The notes under the pieces are model-generated. The model saw nothing but the letters and a program-made list of their open reading frames with translations. It was not told the DNA's origin and did not search any database. DNA of 64,000 bases from [Clostridium] citroniae WAL-17108 (GTDB taxonomy: Bacteria > Bacillota > Clostridia > Lachnospirales > Lachnospiraceae): the NCBI RefSeq assembly GCF_000233455.1, contig NZ_JH376423.1, forward strand, positions 186,001-250,000, given 5' to 3'. The position numbers and the translations under genes are program-made. Positions 62,983 through 64,000 of this stretch are shown here, piece by piece; position 1 is the first letter of the stretch, and the number at the start of each line of letters is the position of its first letter.

Positions 62983-63012
62983 TTGACAATGGGAAGCGGA
63001 TTTTACTATAAT
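62983..63012 (+). promoter_or_regulatory. Promoter of the aldolase gene
   Basis: TTGACA at 62983-62988, an 18-bp spacer and TATAAT at 63007-63012. Transcription would start near 63020, leaving a leader of about 165 nt. The stretch 62883-62982 upstream holds nothing else I recognise. Confidence 0.85.
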
Positions 63013-63045
63013 AATAGTATTCTCAGTAATAATAGTATTCTCAGT
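63010..63045. repeat. Exact 18-bp tandem duplication over the aldolase promoter
   Basis: Two identical 18-bp units, 63010-63027 and 63028-63045, starting within the -10 element and running into the leader. It may be an operator pair or a recent duplication. Confidence 0.9.
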
Positions 63046-63096
63046 GTGATTGATTTCGATGTGTTGGGTCTGCGCCTATGCAGCCAGTATTGTTGG

Positions 63097-63145
63097 AAAA
63101 GAACCAGGAACAGGCGGGCGCAAGGTGTGTCTTCCTGTTCTTTTT
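63097..63145 (+). promoter_or_regulatory. Terminator-like hairpin in the aldolase leader
   Basis: AAAAGAACCAGGA pairs with TCCTGTTCTTTT (about 12 pairs, one bulge), ending in a T-run. It lies 39 bp before the aldolase start codon and after its promoter, so it could control read-through. TTGTTG at 63090-63095 could also pair with CAACAA at 63161-63166. Confidence 0.6.
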
Positions 63146-63183
63146 AACTCATTGTATTTTCAACAAGAAAGAGAGGTAGCCTT

Positions 63184-64000
63184 ATGAACCAGGAGCAGTT
63201 AAAACGTATGAGCGAGGGCAGGGGGTTTATTGCGGCATTGGACCAGAGCGGCGGCAGTACGCCAAAGGCCCTGAAGAATTATGGCATAGGCGAGGAGCAG
63301 TACAGCACGGACGAAGAAATGTTTAATCTGGTTCATGAGATGAGGACCAGGATCATTACCAGCCCGTCCTTTACATCAGATCACATCCTGGCCGCAATCC
63401 TGTTTGAGAACACCATGGAACGCAGGATCGAAGACAGGCTGACAGCCGATTACCTGTGGGAGGTTAAGGGTATCATCCCCATCCTGAAGGTTGACAAGGG
63501 GCTGGCAGAGGAGGAGGACGGGGTGCGCCTTATGAAACCTATTCCGGCTTTGGATGCGCTTTTGACCAGGGCAAAGGAGCATCATATCTTTGGCACTAAG
63601 ATGCGTTCCGTGATCAAGAAAGCGGATCCGGCAGGTATTAAGAAGATTGTGGACCAACAGTTTGAGATCGGCCTGAAGATCGCAGCTGCCGGCCTGGTTC
63701 CCATACTGGAGCCTGAGATCGATATCTACAGCCCTGACAAGGCTGAGAGCGAGCGCATCATGAAGGAGGAAATCAAAACTCATCTGTCAGAACTTCCAGA
63801 GGGTACAAAACTGATGTTTAAGCTTTCCATCCCGAATAAACATGGTTTCTACAGCGATATCATGGAGGATCCCCATGTAGTCCGGGTAGTGGCCCTGTCC
63901 GGAGGCTATTCCAGGGAGGAGGCCAATGAACGCTTAAGCCGCAGCCCCGGATTGATCGCAAGTTTCTCCCGGGCATTGTCGGAAGGGCTTAGCGCCAAAC
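63184..64000 (+). CDS. Class I fructose-bisphosphate aldolase, 3' end beyond window
   Basis: The first 272 codons of a roughly 295-residue single-domain class I aldolase. The frame stays open to the end of the window. It starts [20 protein letters not shown] after a GAGAGGT ribosome site. [11 protein letters not shown] is the conserved N-terminal loop, EPEIDIYSP carries an active-site glutamate, and Lys213 in [11 protein letters not shown] is the expected Schiff-base lysine. It cleaves fructose 1,6-bisphosphate in glycolysis or works in reverse. The leader upstream looks regulated. Confidence 0.93.
   Translation, partial: MNQEQLKRMSEGRGFIAALDQSGGSTPKALKNYGIGEEQYSTDEEMFNLVHEMRTRIITSPSFTSDHILAAILFENTMERRIEDRLTADYLWEVKGIIPILKVDKGLAEEEDGVRLMKPIPALDALLTRAKEHHIFGTKMRSVIKKADPAGIKKIVDQQFEIGLKIAAAGLVPILEPEIDIYSPDKAESERIMKEEIKTHLSELPEGTKLMFKLSIPNKHGFYSDIMEDPHVVRVVALSGGYSREEANERLSRSPGLIASFSRALSEGLSAK

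Overview
The window looks like chromosomal DNA of an anaerobic, gut-type Gram-positive bacterium of the class Clostridia, most probably family Lachnospiraceae (Enterocloster/Lachnoclostridium-like). This is inferred from the sequence alone. The signs are moderate GC with AT-rich promoters, strong AGGAGG-type ribosome sites, TTGACA/TATAAT promoters, an anaerobic sulfite reductase operon, an FprA flavodiiron protein, a DUF6465 protein, DUF4213/DUF364 metal proteins and BMP-type nucleoside uptake. I see no rRNA, tRNA, CRISPR array, prophage or insertion sequence. Nearly all the DNA is ordinary core or near-core content.

Layout. 1-4.7 kb: the end of a Fec/BtuCD-like metal importer operon (permease, ATPase, lipoprotein), then a DUF4213/DUF364 protein and a twice-frameshifted MoeA-like gene. 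The content suggests molybdate or tungstate uptake coupled to cofactor making. 4.8-6.7 kb: a lone OLD-family ATPase/TOPRIM nuclease. 6.8-11 kb (minus strand): a CstA/BtsT-type transporter with a LytS/LytTR two-component pair and three 21-bp-phased sites in front of the transporter gene. 11-14.9 kb: a YtrA-type GntR regulator with an ABC exporter and an operator palindrome. 15-25 kb: two PLP aminotransferases (one HisC), an AI-2E family permease, a MATE exporter, DUF523, an L,D-transpeptidase, a Lys/Ala-rich DUF6465 protein and an RNA methyltransferase. 24.9-28.6 kb (minus): RluA-type pseudouridine synthase, DNA polymerase IV, a small unknown protein and an AraC regulator. 28.7-34.4 kb: cell-surface genes, namely a D,D-carboxypeptidase, an SH3/glucosaminidase protein and a membrane-anchored cohesin-like protein. 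34.4-38.9 kb: an RpiR regulator, GH1 phospho-beta-glucosidase and beta-glucoside PTS. 39-42 kb: asrABC. 42-44.8 kb: a MocR regulator preceded by a five-copy 13-bp array, and a RelA/SpoT-domain protein with a possible HEPN-like tail. 44.9-50.3 kb: a zinc-ribbon/LRR membrane protein, FprA, an XRE regulator and a diguanylate cyclase. 50.3-55.3 kb: asparagine synthetase, an unassigned permease, and mgtE with a structured leader. 55.3-56.2 kb: a gene-less stretch holding a consensus promoter and strong terminator about 350 nt apart, a candidate noncoding RNA. 56.2-62.3 kb: a nucleoside uptake and phosphorolysis operon (BMP lipoprotein, ATPase, two permeases, GntR/UTRA regulator, PNP-family phosphorylase) with a promoter-overlapping operator. 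62.3-64 kb: a deoxyinosine-type DNA glycosylase and the start of a class I fructose-bisphosphate aldolase gene with an attenuator-like leader.

The most interesting observations are the candidate RNA at 55.6-55.96 kb, the three LytTR-like repeats before cstA, the 13-bp array before the MocR gene, the RelA/SpoT protein with a HEPN-like RNVLIH motif, the Fec-like importer/DUF364/MoeA linkage, and the loss of the usual catalytic aspartate in the PNP-family enzyme. I found no clear new multigene defence or mobile system.
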